NCBI GenBank assembly: GCA_037954665.1
Contig: JBBMOL010000013.1
Span: 6,572,001 to 6,636,000, forward strand
Length of the DNA stretch: 64,000 nt
Direction of reading: 5' to 3'
Origin: Laguncularia racemosa
Taxonomy: Eukaryota; Streptophyta; Magnoliopsida; Myrtales; Combretaceae
Position 1 is the stretch's first letter. Every line of letters starts with the position of its first letter. Positions 35,690 to 47,030 of this stretch are shown here, piece after piece. A program made the translations under genes and the position numbers. The notes beneath the pieces are model-generated. The model was not told where the DNA came from. It saw nothing but the letters and a program-made list of their open reading frames with translations, and made no database searches.

Positions 35690-36480
35690 TTTTTTTAGTT
35701 TTGTAGAATCAATACTTCATATAGCTTAGTATGGATATTAATAAGAGTAAGGCTATTAAATCTTGACCTAATATTAACTTAAACTTGTTATGGTTGATCG
35801 ATTGCTCAACTTGACTCAACATGACATAAAATGACATGACTCAAGATTGAAAGACACAACAATTCGATAGGAAAGATACTGAAGAAGGTCATGAATTCGC
35901 CATTCCATCCTTATTTGTATAAATATGCTAATGCGCATATGAAGCATACCACTTTTGTCATCATTTAATTGCAGATCTTCCTATAATTATCTATCTTTCT
36001 CTTTCTTATATTCTTTGTTGGTTAAAGTTCATAACTTACCTTAATCCTACTTATTTTTGTGAAATTACTCACTATATGGGAGGTTTAGTGAGTCAGTTTT
36101 TTTTTTTCATTTTGGAATGCTCTATTGTTGTTGTTGTCATCGTTATTGCTGCCGTTTTTTGATTATTATTTGATTATATTTAGGGTTATATACAAAATTT
36201 CCTTTTTGTGTTATAAAATGTAATATGCACCTTAATCGTTGCGCTTCTCTCACTGTGAGGTGTATTGAGACATTATTTACTTTTAAACACTTATTTTTAT
36301 AGCATTATGGTTTCCTTATTATTATTTATGGTCATTACTATATTATGACAGCTTCACCGTCTATATTGAAAAGTAGTTAAGACAGATTTTTGTTTGCTTA
36401 TGGAAATTTTGGAATAAGTTTTGTTTTGTTTTGTTTTTGTTTATTTTTTCTTTGGTTTATAGTTTTCATTTTCGTCATAT
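35690..36480 (+). repeat. Dispersed repeat, copy 3 (diverged)
   Basis: It shares with copies 1 and 2 the blocks TTGTAGAATCAATACTTCATA, CTCAACTTGACTCAACATGA, AAGGTCATGAATTCGCCATT and GGAGGTTTAGTGAGTCAG followed by a TGTTGTTGTTGTCATC region, all diverged. It is the oldest-looking of the three and has no CACTA insertion. Confidence 0.5.
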
Positions 36481-37068
36481 ATTGAATTTGCAAATACACA
36501 AAACATTATAGTCAACTTGAAGTCAACCACTAAGTATAGAATATTTTTTGTTTAGGATATGTGATTACCATCAGTAGAAGGTTAAGGGAATTTCTATTAC
36601 GTTCCATCTACTTATTAAGAATAAGGCATAACAAAAAACGCCAAAAATGAAAATAATAGAATACAATAGTACGTCTAACCATCATTACAAAAATTAAAGC
36701 ACAACAAAAGGTATACATTATGTTCAATGCTTCAACTAATTCAGTACAATCACATATATTCAATAATATTCCAATCAATTTACTCAATCCTCAATTATTC
36801 AATCACTTCAATTGATTCAATATTTACAAAGATATTCAATGATAATCTACTTAATTTAATAATTCCACAAATGTATCAAAATATTCTAATTAATTCAATA
36901 CATTGTCAAATATTGATTAATACTCAAATTATTATTAATTACATGCATACGATTCAAAACCATCATATTATACTAAAAATCATTCTTTAAGGAAATGCAC
37001 ACATTCAAATCCTACTCCCTTAACTCATCATCCTACAAGTTGCATTACTTAGGTTTATCACCTTAGAG

Positions 37069-38433
37069 CAATGTTGTCAAAATCGCGAGTTAATTTGCAT
37101 GTTTCTACGATTTTATGAGTTCGTGAGCACATTCCTAATCAATTCGCATGTAAAAACATTTTTTAGGTAAAATCATAGTAGAATCGTGATTCCACATGTG
37201 GAATTGGTAAAATCGCGAGTCCATTATCGTTTTTATGTTTCTACTACATTGTTTTATTTTCCATTAGTAGAAGAAGTGAAGAGGAAGTAGCCTGGCCTAG
37301 TTGAAGATGTGCAGCCCAGAGAAGCTTAGCTTAGCCCAAAATTCAAGTAAATTTGTAGGTTATAGCTTTCATTCTTCAACTATGTCAGGCGTTACGATAT
37401 GTATGTGTACTATTTCTAACTTTCTGTTTTTACTTTTTCCTATCAGTTCCTTTTGTTTAGTAAAAACTTAAAACTTCAAATAATATTTTTTTTTTCTAAT
37501 CTTGAATCTTGAGTGCTGATCTTGTGTGGGGGAAATGTAAACCTTCAGGAGTTGTTGTTGTTGCTGTTGTATGTTCATTGGTCATCGCTCGTCGCTCGTC
37601 GGTGTGCTGCGTTGAGTTGAAGTCTTCGTATTCGTGTTAGTCGGTCGTCGGTCTTCCTGTTCCTGCTTGTGATCATGTTCATGTTAAGTACTTATGTTTG
37701 ATTACTGCAACTTTTCTTATTTTAATTAATATTTTTGTAATAGTAAATAAAATAAAGGGTAGATAACTTTAACTTTATAAGAATTTTTTAGATTTTTAAT
37801 TTTATAGGAAATGTATAAATGTGTTTATATTTCTATTTTTTCAATATCTCATAGTTATAATACTTTTAAATATATATTGTTAAGTAAATATATTTTGAAT
37901 TAATAATCACGAATATTGTAAAAATTTACCTAGTAATATATAATTTTGAAGGCTTTTCTTGTTATAGTACATTTTTTATTATTTATTTTTGGTTAGTAGT
38001 TATTTGTCATTTTTTTTTTTATATTACTCCTTTCTAATGGTATATCTTTGTTATCAACTTTTATTTATTAGTAATTTCTTAAAATCACAATTTATTTTTA
38101 AATTTTATCTATTATCTTTTAGCTTTTGTATATATAACTAGGCGAAACTCGCTTTATACATGATTTATCATTTTAGAAATAAAATATCTATATTATACAA
38201 CTTATACTTGATTATCTATATTATGACTTTTATTGCAAATTTGCAATTTATGACCAAAATAAATACTGAATTTCCTTATTTCTATTATCCATTATATTTT
38301 TTAATAACTATTGTAAGTAAATTTACAATATTTGAAAGTTATTTTACATAGGTTGTAGAAATTTATGTTTCTACGCTCTGATTTCACAGACCCCTTAACG
38401 ATTCTACGTAAAATTGCAATTTTAACAACCTTG
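37069..38433. mobile_element. Non-autonomous hAT (element B), deletion derivative of the element A family
   Basis: The ends CAATGTTGTCAAAATCGCGA and (reverse complement) CAAGGTTGTTAAAATTGCAA match those of element A. The flanking 8-mers CCTTAGAG (37061-37068 and 38434-38441) are identical, so this insertion is recent or well preserved. The left ~330 bp and right ~250 bp resemble element A, including ATTGTAAGTAAATTTACAAT (about 38309); the transposase is absent. The interior includes CGTC-rich tandem words (CGCTCGTCGCTCGTCGG near 37586). It would have moved using transposase from a full-length relative. Confidence 0.9.
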
Positions 38434-38441
38434 CCTTAGAG

Positions 38442-40640
38442 GTAATATTGCTTAGGTTTTGCCATCTAATACCATCTAAATTGTCATGCTTTGAAGCCTA
38501 AAAGGCAATGGCAACCCACCATGTGTTATAGTTAAGTAGAACATGTAAAAGATACTAAAACCATTAAACCATATTAATTAGCCTTTATCCAATTTCAATT
38601 TTTAGAAAATTTTCATTTGTTTTATTTGAAACATATTGCTAAAAAAAAATCCATTAATAAAATTTTATCAAAGTTCAAGTCCGCAAAGTCCATTTATTAA
38701 GGTTTAACATCTACATAAGTAACTACGAATACTAAACATTAGTAGCTCTCCTACTAGTATTAACTTAGTCCCTCACATTGATGTCACATCTATGATTAAC
38801 ATACGATTCATTAGCAAATCAATACTCGTAATATCAAGTGTCAAAGGAGTGAGTTGTGGAAACTAATACATAGTAGACATGTAGATGCATATTATATCCT
38901 ACATGTTTAATTTAATGCAGCAACTAAGATTTGTTAAAATGATTATTTGAGCGTAAACAAGTAGTATGATTCATTGGTGCATTTTAAAAATTAGTAGCCT
39001 AAGGTTGTTTGCCTTAGGACTTATTGACCAAGGAAACCACTTTATGTAAAATAAATAAAGAGAAAAGTGTTTGCAATTGATAAAAGAACCCTAACTAAAA
39101 AAGATAAATAAATAAAATCTTAGGAAATGAATAGAAGTAATACGCATTTACTTCACATTAGAATTCTTAATGAAATGAAAGAGGGAAGTATATATATTTT
39201 AGCCCAAGTAAACAAAGTGCATGTGAATTTAATGTTAAAACTTGATTCTTAGTTTATGATCCTTATTTAAATGATGCGATAAAGCTTGATCTTACACAAA
39301 TTAGTAGTTGAACTCTAATAGTTTTAGTGATTTTGATATATTTCATTATGCATGAAGGTTGCTAGATTTTGGATTGATTGATGCTTGAGTGCAAATTGAT
39401 AGGTGAGAGTCAGGTCTTATAAGCTATGAATAAGTCTAGTGCAATTTATAGTTGTTTTTTCATACGATATTTTGTTTGGTTTTGTGGTTGTTGTCCTTAA
39501 TTGTTTTTTCTAGGTCTATGTTTTGCTTAAGAATAAGCGAAGTCTAAAGTTAAGAGATAATTTATAGATAGAGAAATTACTATATATTATCCCAAAATTA
39601 TACAACACTTAAGTTTGTTATTGTGTGCTTTTAATAGGAAAACGTTTGGAATTTGGGAAAACACACTTAAGAAAGCTTAAGAGCAAGAATTTGAGGAAAG
39701 TGATTGAGAAATGCATAACATAATATTAGAGCAGGAAGTCTTGAGTTTGAACTCTTATACATTTATTTTACTTTTTATATAATTAAGTTGTTTATTTGAT
39801 AGGTTTTAATTAAAGTATCCATCTACAAGTAAGAGGTATATTAAATAATAAATATAAAACCTATACTATATTTATAATTCTAAACTTTTAGGTGGGATAA
39901 TTGTGCTCTTAACCATGACAAATCCGAACTTGCTGTTAGGACTTTGCTTGAGTGAAGTATCGATTCAATCGTTTGAACGAAGTGATCAAGTTGGAGAAAT
40001 CGAGCCTTTGAAGTATTCCGTGCAGACGGGTTGCATTGCATCCGAATGGAGTCAACATCCTAGATTGAAGTTACATATCTTGTAACTTCATTCGGGTGAC
40101 GCTTGAGACATTCGACTGGAGTCATCGTCGAGGAGGGAGAATCGCTACTACGGAACATCATCCAACGAAGCTCCATGCAGTTTGAATGAAGTTTGAAGCC
40201 TTAATTAATTTGTCGATGACAGTCGTTCGGATGAAGTCCAACTTTGCAGCACAACATATATATACATGCTCTATTATTTTACACAAAAACCTAGGTAGTT
40301 TTAACCGACTAATCGTATTTCTCTCTCCAGTTTTTATAGTTTAGCCTAGCTTTTACATATTTCTTGAGGAATCCATAATCATTTGCAACTAGCGGAGCAA
40401 TTATCATAAGACTCAAAGCCCTTAGACATTTTTATCCCTACATTACCGAGTCAAGAATAGGCAAGGTTTTCCCACAAGAGGCTAAATCTCGATAGTGTTA
40501 AAAGAAGGGGTTCTCGTTAGAAACGAAGCAGTAATTTTAGGAGGAGGCCTACCCATATTACCGTTGGTCCTTAATATACAACATTGACTCTCAACACTGA
40601 CATCATGCAATGCATATGCATGCTACCGCCCAAGTCCAAA
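38442..40640. other. Spacer with transposon-like remnants, no gene
   Basis: Mostly AT-rich. Near 39729 ATATTAGAGCAGGAAGTCTTG resembles a decayed TATCAGAGC-type primer-site region of LTR elements. At 39960-40240 a less AT-rich stretch repeats a short motif, TTCGAATGGAGTC-like, four to six times (for example ATCCGAATGGAGTCAACATC, ATTCGACTGGAGTCATCG and TTCGGATGAAGTCCAAC), with a TATATATATACA box after it at 40254; this looks like an LTR promoter region. Exact ends could not be set. Confidence 0.35.
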
Positions 40641-40899
40641 AACCTCATATTTAAGTGCTTTATGTCTTGTAGAACTAGTTTTTATAACTCTAATGCTAAA
40701 CAATACAAGTAAGGTACCTACAGTACAGGTTTCTTGAAGTTTAGTTGCATCTATGCTGATGATCAGTTATTTTATACAAGCACTCATAAGCTTATAGTTT
40801 TTCCCTTTTTTTTTTTTTTTTTTTCTTTTCTTATGGTAAGTGTGCCTATATCACGACACCACCATAGAGCGTTTTTAGGTTTAATGTAGGCTGTAAGGA

Positions 40900-41285
40900 A
40901 CCATCAGGTAGGCCAAAGTGGAGCCAAGGTGAAGTCCCTCTCATTTGAAAACCTTGCAACCAAATCAAATCATGCTACAGCTGCCTAAGCCAGCTTAGCC
41001 CATTCCCCTCTCATTCTTTTTTATAGTCACGAGACTGAAACCTTGTGGTTTCTCGCAATTTAGAGAGAGAGAGAGAGAGTTGGCTGGCATGTATGGCAGG
41101 AGAACTGATAGAGAACATTCAAAGCTCCTTTTCTCTACCTTCACTCAACTAGCCTTTATATTGCAGTCTCAACTGAAGTCACATAATTTTCTAAAACATC
41201 ACTCATCTTTCATCTGAAAGATCACTATAACCCCACACATTTTCTTTTCCTTTTCTCTATTCTGTCTTTCTCTGTCGGTACACCC
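40900..41285 (+). promoter_or_regulatory. Upstream region and 5'UTR of the JAGGED-type gene
   Basis: A GA dinucleotide run (GAGAGAGAGAGAGAGAG at about 41062-41079) lies upstream. GA repeats are bound by plant BASIC PENTACYSTEINE proteins, so a regulatory role is possible but unproven. From about 41220 the sequence turns CT-rich (TTTTCTTTTCCTTTTCTCTA), as in many plant 5'UTRs, up to the proposed split start codon at 41286. I could not identify a convincing TATA box or start site. Confidence 0.4.
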
Positions 41286-43395
41286 ATGTAGGTCTTCCCC
41301 CACCCCACCCCACCCCACATAAACCATTCCACTCTATAAAATCTTTCTTTTTTTTTTTTTGGCTATTTATGGCTGTGCTTTTCATTATCAATAATTACTT
41401 CCTTGTTTGAAAAACCTATTAATCATTGCACTTTTCTCTTTTTATTTGCAGGAGGTCCTCCGATGATAACCCATTAGACCTCAACAATTTCCCTGAAGAT
41501 TTCTCTAGAGATGCCAATAAACAGGTTTTTGAAGCTAGCAGCTCCTCTTCCGGCGGTGGTGAGTACGTCCTCAAGATTCATTTTCTTTGTTTCTTTTAAC
41601 TTCTCCTTATTTTAAATGTATATTATTCTCATAAGGGTTTGAGTGGACTTCCAGACAAACTTAGCTATAAAGTCAAATAGTTATTTTCGACATTATTTAT
41701 GGTTCCTTGTTTTTTATGTTTGGAAGTTGAGAATATAATAATGGTATGTGTTTCCGTCCCAATACCAAGTCGCTTTGATTAGTTTCCAGAAAAAGTATGC
41801 TTACTTAAACAGATATTTCCTGTTATTTATAGTCCTTTTTTTATTTTCTGGGTCACGGTTTATATATGTATGTATTAATGTGTGCTGATATAATCGCACT
41901 CGCACACTCTTTACAGCGCATAGAAAGAAGAAAAGCGGCGATAAGGAAGGCAAAGATGAATGCGGGAAAGTGTATGAGTGTAGGTTTTGTTCCCTCAAGT
42001 TCTGCAAATCCCAAGCCCTTGGAGGACACATGAATCGCCACCGTCAAGGTCAAGGCAACTAACTAGTTCACTTCATACACAAGAAGAAATATATGTATAT
42101 ATGTGTGTGTGTGTAATTGTTAACCTTAACCTTTGTTTTTTTATATTTGTCATTGGTATCGTGTGGTGTGGTGGTAGCGATGTAGATATAGGGTGAAGCG
42201 TAGTCATGTCAAATAGGGGGAGGGGTTGATTTTCCCGAAGGCAGACAAAGCTCGACTTTACTGAAATTGTTGGTGGTGGCGGTGGCGATGGATGTGATAT
42301 TTGATTTGATTTTTGGTGTGTCAATGTTTCAGAGAGGGAGACAGAAACACTGAACCGTGCTCGTCAGCTGGTCTTCGGTAACGATACCCTAGCAGCCGCC
42401 TCCTCTCTATCTCATCAACATCTAGGGTATACTCTATTTTTAACATTCCATTTTCTCGACTTATATAATATTATTTATTGCAGCTTCATTCCAGCTCCCC
42501 ATGTAACACTCACACTAACACCAACACTAACACTAACATCCACACTTCTCTTTTCCCTTTTTTGTTTCCCCCCCGATTTCTTAAAATCAAATCAGTTACT
42601 GCATTCATGATTAAATCAAATATAAACGCAGCTTAACACCTTGCTCTGAAGACTAATTTGTCAAACAGTATATTCTGAGTATATATGTTTATTTTCTTTC
42701 CATGTTAATATATATATACATATATATTATTATATTATATTATATTATATATGGTAAATGAAGAAGTTTATTTCCGTCGTATATCTATTTGTTGTAACAG
42801 ATGCCCATCAGTCCCAGGAGTTTACCATTCCGGAGGAACAAACATGGGCGATACGGCAAGTCTTGGATTCAGATCCATCTACCCATCTGGAAGAATGTTC
42901 TCCGGACCGAATCCGTCGTCGTTATCATCGTCTCCTTTCCATCAACAATACGCTCATACATCACATTCGCCTTCACGCATCGTGTCAATAACACCCCAAT
43001 ACCATCATCACCATCGTCACAACAACACACCAAATGACTACTGCATAGGGCATGTCCTTAATGCCTCAACTTCCCAGCACAATCCTCCTCAAACTCTAAA
43101 TAACTACGGTAGTATTGGGGGTGTGAATGAGTCAAACTATACTTGCATTGGAGCCCCCATAGGGCCGGGTTTGCTGCCGGGGCGAGGTGGAAATGACATT
43201 GCGGGGGTTGCAGGAGGAAGAGAAGTTGGGTCAGGAGGGCATCATCATCATCATCATCGTCATCGTCATCATCATCATCAAGATCAAGAAGGGATGATGA
43301 TGATGAATTGGGAAAGGAGCTATGGAGGAGGGACAGGGACACAACAAAGAATAGATCCTGGGTCATTGAACAATCGGTTTCAAGATGGGTTCTAA
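41286..43395 (+). CDS. JAG-like: JAGGED/NUBBIN-type C2H2 zinc-finger transcription factor, 5 exons, ~309 aa
   Basis: JAGGED-type proteins are nuclear C2H2 repressors that promote cell division and growth in leaves, petals, stamens and fruit. Coding exons: AT at 41286-41287 (inferred), 41452-41558, 41917-42048, 42333-42426 and 42801-43395; all joins keep frame. After MRSSDDNP comes LDLNNFPEDF, an EAR-type repression motif (DLNNFP). A basic KKK patch is followed by one zinc finger at about residues 58-78 (CRFCSLKFCKSQALGGHMNR, then HRQ) with the plant QALGGH signature. Next come ARQLVFGND, YTCIGAPIGPGLLPGRG, a His-rich tract (about 14 of 16 residues His or Arg) and C-terminal NNRFQDGF. YTC(V/I)GAPIG and the RFQD end are typical of JAGGED and NUBBIN; I cannot tell which paralogue this is. 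Donor 3 (CAAG|GTCAAG) is weak, and the first exon is the least certain part. Confidence 0.9.
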
Positions 43396-46160
43396 TGATT
43401 TAGTGGGAGTGGCAACCAAAGACAAAGCTACTGTCTGTAAACAAAAAAAGAAAAAAAAAAGAAAAAAAAAAAAGAGAAGAGAGGGACATAACGAGAAAGA
43501 GCAACTGACAAATGGGGTCATGCAAGAAAGGAGAGAAATTTTGGTTTTTCTAAGCGGACAAGGATAGGGATAGATGCTCTTTTTTTTTTTTTGAGATCAT
43601 GGACAAATGTATCTCAGGCTAGTTTGTCATAGAGCCGGAATTGAGAAAGTTGTATTGGCTTGTTTGTTTTCACTTCTCTTTCTACTTACTATGAAAAAAA
43701 GAAAAAAAGAAAAAAAAAGGGAAATATGGATGAGAGACTTGTCTTGCACATGTGGGACAAGAGAGTTAGATGTGAACTGAAACCTCCCAACCCCCTTTTT
43801 GCATTTCGATCATTTCCTTCTGCATGCCCCCCACCATTTAACTCTAAACCCCTCCCTTGTTTTCCCTTTTCATCTCTCTCCCTCCTCTCCATTACCTAAT
43901 AATTTTTAAGGGTTTAATCAATTCATTTATATATTTTTTAAAAAATTTATCATTACCGGTATTTAGGGCATTTTAATTTATTTATTATCACAGGAATGTA
44001 TATCAAATAAATGGATTAAAATAAGCGACGGTAGTTAATAACTAATGATTCAATTTATAAATTGACACACAAAACTAAAGTAATTCACTTTTTATTAATA
44101 GTCCATCAAAAAACAAAACATCTCTGATGCAAGCAATCATGTTCCAAAGCCATCCTGCTATGCCCATATATGGGTAGCCAAACCGTTTGTTCAATATAAA
44201 ACTCTTTCTTTTTCTTTTTCCAAACAATATAAAACTCTTTTATAATTGCTTTAGGGGCTAAATTCCCGGCAAAAAGCGGAAAAAAAAATACACTTAATGG
44301 ATCTAAATTTTCTCTTTTTTTGTTTTTGTTTTAGAATTTGCATTTTTTTCTTTTTCCATTTTAGATCCTGAGTTTTCAAAAATGAGTTAAAGTAGAGTGC
44401 ATGTTACTCTTTATTTACATTTACCATTAAAGGCAAGGTCTTGAAATGGAAAAAAAAAATATAGGTCCTCAAACTAAAAAAAAAAATCTTAAAAATTTAG
44501 GTTGCCAAACGAAAAAGTATAGAAAATTGAGGTTATTTAATTGCTTTTTAGCTTGTCATTTCATGACCTATATTTTGATTTTTTTGTTTTAATTTTTTAG
44601 GATCTAACATTAATGATGCTTATAATAGAGAGTAACGGAGATCCTATTTTGACCCGTCTTGAAAATTTTGATCCTCAAACAACCACTTTAAGTATATAGA
44701 TCCTAAAATAAAAAAAGAAAAGAAAAGAAAAACTTAGTTCTTATAATGCAATTTTTCTTAAAAAGAAAAAAAAAAAAGCGCTAAGTTTAGTCTCGTTTGT
44801 TAGACAGGATTCTAGTTTATAACTCTTGGCTCAACCATTTCTTTGTGGGGATTTTAATTTTTTAGCAAGTGGACACCAATAACAAAGGGGTGTTCGTTTT
44901 AAGCGGAACAATAATCTATTAATTTTTTCTTGGAGATTTTCTATTTCATTGTCTCGAATTCAAGGGAATCAAAATAAATCTTTAACAATATTGTATATAC
45001 TCAGTACATTCTATGAATATGTTATTCATTCCACGTGTTTATAATTATAACAATGTATACTTGGAATCATGTCTTTCTACTACACTACACATGCCCTCTT
45101 AAATCCGATCCACGTATCCCATATGAAATTGCTCTTATACAATTTTTTAAGTCATTATCTATATTATTATTGTTATTGTTGGACAAACATAAGTTGTATA
45201 ATAGTAATGTTAATTTGCTTTCTTTAAATTACTTAGTTGATGAATATGCACCCCCAACGTATACAAATCAATATAAAGACAAAATAAAGATCCACACGTA
45301 ATACATATATAATAAATGTAATTTTAACTTTTTTCTCCTTTCAAGCAATATGTACAAGACATTTTCATGTTGCTTGTAGAAAAATGTAATCATAAAAATA
45401 CTACTATTACTTCCCACTAACCCATTTATATCCATATACTTTCATTTTTCAAAAATATATCTTACATAGTATAAAGTATAACAACCAATTTTGACTTAGT
45501 AATATAGATTTAACATTTTTGTTGTATGTCCATTGCTCTATATATACATAAAGAATTACAAATAAAAGGAGCCAATGTAGAAAGTTTTTGTTTATCATCC
45601 TCTCATAAAGTACAAATATTTGCGTGAAAGATGAACCCTTGTGCGAATGTCAAAAGAAATAGAAGGATTGCACAAAAATTAAAATTGGATCTCAAGCTAA
45701 GTGCTAACTTAGCTAATTAATAAGACGTTTGCTTTCCTTCCTTATAATAAACATGTGAGACTTGAGCATAAAGATCTTGCAAGAAGGTCTTGCAAGAGCT
45801 GCAAACTGTCTTGCATTAGATAGAAAGGTCTCCAGGGAGTAGATTTCATTGATACCAGTTTGATACTAGGTTTAAATTTATTTCAACATCATGTTATATT
45901 CCAAATTTAAAGGGCATGCCAGAGGACACCAATACCATAGTATAAGCACGCAAGGTTCGCTCCTACACTCTCTTGCTTTATGTCTAATATTATGAATGCC
46001 CAAATAAACTAAATTAACAATTAGGATGAGCAAAAGCCTAGCAAATAACGTATTGCACAACCACACATCAAAACTCACAAGTAAACTTAAATCTAATGCC
46101 ATGACTACTAGTTAATTATCTTACTTAAGCACATAAACGACATAATCTTGGTGTTTTCAA
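43396..46160. other. Spacer downstream of the JAGGED-type gene
   Basis: The first 500 bp is the presumed 3'UTR and flank, with A-rich tracts at 43442-43473 and 43693-43719 and a CT-rich block at 43850-43890. At about 44340-44720 two blocks resemble each other inverted (TTTTAGATCCTGAG near 44361; the reverse of AGATCCTAAAATA near 44699), suggesting an old MITE. No gene or RNA was recognised in the rest. Confidence 0.35.
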
Positions 46161-46162
46161 GA

Positions 46163-46444
46163 TGTTTGTTTGTTTTATTAGAATGGAATAATGTTGGAAT
46201 GGAACAATGATTCCTTTGATGTTATTTTGTTTTATGATATGAGTATTTTTGGAATAAAAGTTACATTTGATTAGAAATAGTAGTTTCCATGGTAAAGGGA
46301 ATGAATCAAAATTTCTTATCTATTTTATATTATACAGGATATGGATTTCTTATGGTATAAATTTTTGTAAACCAAATAAGTAAATAGTCATTCCACAATA
46401 ATAAAGGTAGAATGCTAATTCCACTTCAATAAACTAAACAGATT
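46163..46444. mobile_element. Small MITE with terminal inverted repeats
   Basis: The left end TGTTTGTTTTATTAGAATGG and the reverse complement of the right end, CTGTTTAGTTTATTGAAGTGG, are imperfect inverted repeats about 280 bp apart; the interior is non-coding and AT-rich. The style is common among small plant MITEs; the superfamily (Harbinger or hAT) is not decided. Confidence 0.5.
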
Positions 46445-46578
46445 GTTGGAGTAGCTCAAACTTCATTACAAACATAAAATTACATTCTTAAGCTTTGCCA
46501 TGGTATGGGTACTCCTTATCACTCTAAAACCAATACAGTCGTCTCATCTTAGATCATCACAGGATGAGATCACTTGGA

Positions 46579-47030
46579 TGTTATGATAACACCATTTTTT
46601 TTTCTTGATAAAATAGGGTACTGCATTATAAACTATATAGAGTTTTAATACAAGTCTTTATAGAGATACGTAGTAGCAAAACAAAGAAACAAAAAATTCA
46701 AGCTTAAACATAAGTCATTTGGGATCATGATTTGAACTTTTACAATAGTAGACACATGAGCTACTATCTTTAACAAAAAGTTGCAAAAAATTTGATGGAG
46801 GAACAAAATCCTACAAATCATCCTCCATCAAGTTGTGCATATTGTTTGCAATAGCATCTACTAGATGCATGGAATAAAGGAGTAAAGTTTATTATTTGTG
46901 ATAATGATAAGTGTAAAGTATTTTACATTATTTATACAAAGTAATACTAACCTTAAGGAGACTACAATATGACATATAAAAAGATAATATAGACCCTATA
47001 CAAAAATATATTAATAAATATATAATAATA
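46579..47030 (-). repeat. 3' LTR of the minus-strand Ty1/copia element
   Basis: On the minus strand it follows the purine tract TTGAAGGGGCA and runs from 47030 (TATTATTATATATTT) to 46579 (ending CATAACA). It contains the TATA-like TATAAATAATG at about 46940. The 5-mer before its outer end on the plus strand is TTGGA, but the partner duplication cannot be found because the other end of the element is lost. Confidence 0.6.

Noticed and set aside
43660..43899. Small proteins downstream of the JAGGED-type gene
   Set aside because: The frames on both strands are made of Lys/Phe/Ser/Leu from A- and CT-rich tracts; they are presumed 3' flank.
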